From NCBI RefSeq assembly GCF_004745645.1, contig NZ_SRMB01000001.1, positions 620,001 through 684,000 of the forward strand: 64,000 bases of DNA, given 5' to 3'. Numbering within the stretch: the first letter of the stretch is position 1; every line of letters starts with the position of its first letter. Under the pieces are notes generated by a model, which saw nothing but the letters and a program-made list of their open reading frames with translations, was not told where the DNA came from and ran no database searches. A program made the translations under genes and the position numbers. Below are positions 63,274 to 64,000 of the stretch, piece by piece. The DNA comes from Hymenobacter metallicola (GTDB taxonomy: Bacteria > Bacteroidota > Bacteroidia > Cytophagales > Hymenobacteraceae).

Positions 63274-64000
63274 TCTGCTCGTTCCGTTGGTTTATTTCCG
63301 TTCGCTAAGTCGCTTTTTCCCTCCTCTGCTGCTGGCAGTAGCGCTGTTCTGTCCGGCCTCCCTGCGGGCGCAGGTACTCGACGACTCCACCAAAGTGCTG
63401 TACGGGGCTAAAACTACCCGTATTCTGCGCGAAGCCGATATTCTGCGGGAACAGTACGAAGGGCGCATCATTGATACCACGCTCACCAACCAGATGCAGG
63501 CCCGCTACTGGTTCCACGACAGCACCTACCAGCAGGACCTGGGCAACGTGGGCACGGCGTCGCGCCGCTTGCTCTGGGAGCCCAACCTGGAGCTGGGGGC
63601 CCGTTTTGGCCGCAACGTATTCGACAAGTACGTGCGCAACTCGGCCACGATTCCCTACTACGACACCCGCTCGCCCTACACGTTTTTTCGCTTTATCCAG
63701 AGTGGCTATGGCGAACAGGTGTTCGAGTTGTCGTACACGCGCAGCATCGGCAAGAATGCCAACGTGGGCCTGGCCTACGAGCGGTTTGCCTCGAACAAAG
63801 TGCTGCAGCCCCGGGGCCGCGAAGGCCTGGCCGAGCACTCCAACGTGCTGCTGTTTGGACGTTTTCAGAGCAAGAATGACCGGTATTACGGCTTGTTCAA
63901 CATCAACACGTCTCGGCACCGAGTGGCCGAGCAGGGCGGCATCCGCTACCAGGCGGAAGACACACTCGATAACGGCAATTTCCGGCCGCGGGGCCTGTTT
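63266..64000 (+). CDS. putative porin (Bacteroidota PF14121 type), 3' truncated by window
   Basis: The frame is open to the window end. The N-terminus is a signal peptide ending CPASLRAQ, then VLDDSTKVLYGAKTTRILRE, then beta-strand pairs with aromatic girdle residues (LLWEPNLELGARFGRN, then YTFFRFIQSGYGEQVFELSY), the style of Bacteroidota putative porins. The start is a TTG: 63266 overlaps the lpxK stop (coupled translation), while 63287 gives MVYFRSLSRFF and a shorter signal. I report the longer one. Confidence 0.85.
   Translation, partial: MSDLLVPLVYFRSLSRFFPPLLLAVALFCPASLRAQVLDDSTKVLYGAKTTRILREADILREQYEGRIIDTTLTNQMQARYWFHDSTYQQDLGNVGTASRRLLWEPNLELGARFGRNVFDKYVRNSATIPYYDTRSPYTFFRFIQSGYGEQVFELSYTRSIGKNANVGLAYERFASNKVLQPRGREGLAEHSNVLLFGRFQSKNDRYYGLFNINTSRHRVAEQGGIRYQAEDTLDNGNFRPRGLF

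Overview
The window looks like chromosomal DNA of a GC-rich Bacteroidota, most likely Hymenobacter or a close relative in the Hymenobacteraceae. The reasons are: a type IX secretion (Por) C-terminal sorting signal (29500-32238), an S46 dipeptidyl peptidase, a PF14121-type putative porin, DUF3127, DUF4159 and DUF1571 proteins, a SMUG2-family glycosylase, a GroEL ending in GGM repeats, few Shine-Dalgarno sequences, and repeated matches to the Bacteroidota -7 promoter element TAnnTTTG. There is no rRNA, CRISPR array, transposase or prophage. The assignment rests on recognition alone.

Layout. 1-603: end of a LuxR-type response regulator. 920-3172: a three-gene accessory cassette of two related beta-rich proteins followed by a small protein carrying the full catalytic signature of ribosome-inactivating proteins (RIP; ricin/Shiga A-chain rRNA N-glycosidases). 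This is the most unusual content of the window. 3269-11604: exported and housekeeping genes (DUF1571, glycosyltransferase, amidohydrolase, a secreted protein with a JAMM-like motif, S46 peptidase, YkvA, DinB). 11698-18090: DNA-binding AlbA_2 protein, SDR, an OB-type DUF3127 protein with an SSB-like tail, then isoaspartyl peptidase facing cyanophycinase (a cyanophycin or beta-Asp-dipeptide salvage pair) and an M1 aminopeptidase. 18362-24153: L,D-transpeptidase, an AT-rich segment with an XRE regulator and a possible operator array, a small lipoprotein, and a DEAD-box helicase. 24377-32238: Nudix, a phosphoesterase/glycosyltransferase pair, GH1 beta-glucosidase and a large T9SS-exported protein. 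32360-33304: two identical tRNA-Asp genes bracketing a GNAT gene. 33580-45722: accA, MBL hydrolase, patatin, acyltransferase, DUF4159, rtcB, rsmE, SDR, pckA and a POT transporter. 45805-46452: a frame-disrupted membrane gene. 46554-54671: groEL/groES, secG, a TPR-like protein, lptE, a sigma-54-type activator, an inserted four-helix-bundle (23S IVP-like) gene, and miaB. 54791-56551: a HAD hydrolase and a CAT-like acetyltransferase flanked by copies of a palindromic intergenic repeat. 56570-64000: pabB-like gene, TPR protein, zinc-ribbon/Nif3 pair, SMUG2, lpxK and the start of a putative porin.

Cell-envelope functions recur: lpxK, lptE, LpxH-like phosphoesterase, acyltransferase, L,D-transpeptidase, secG and porin. 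Convergent genes are usually separated by strong hairpin terminators, one with a perfect 31-bp stem. Start codons were mostly moved downstream of the longest possible ORF to the first ATG that gives a sensible N-terminus or signal peptide.
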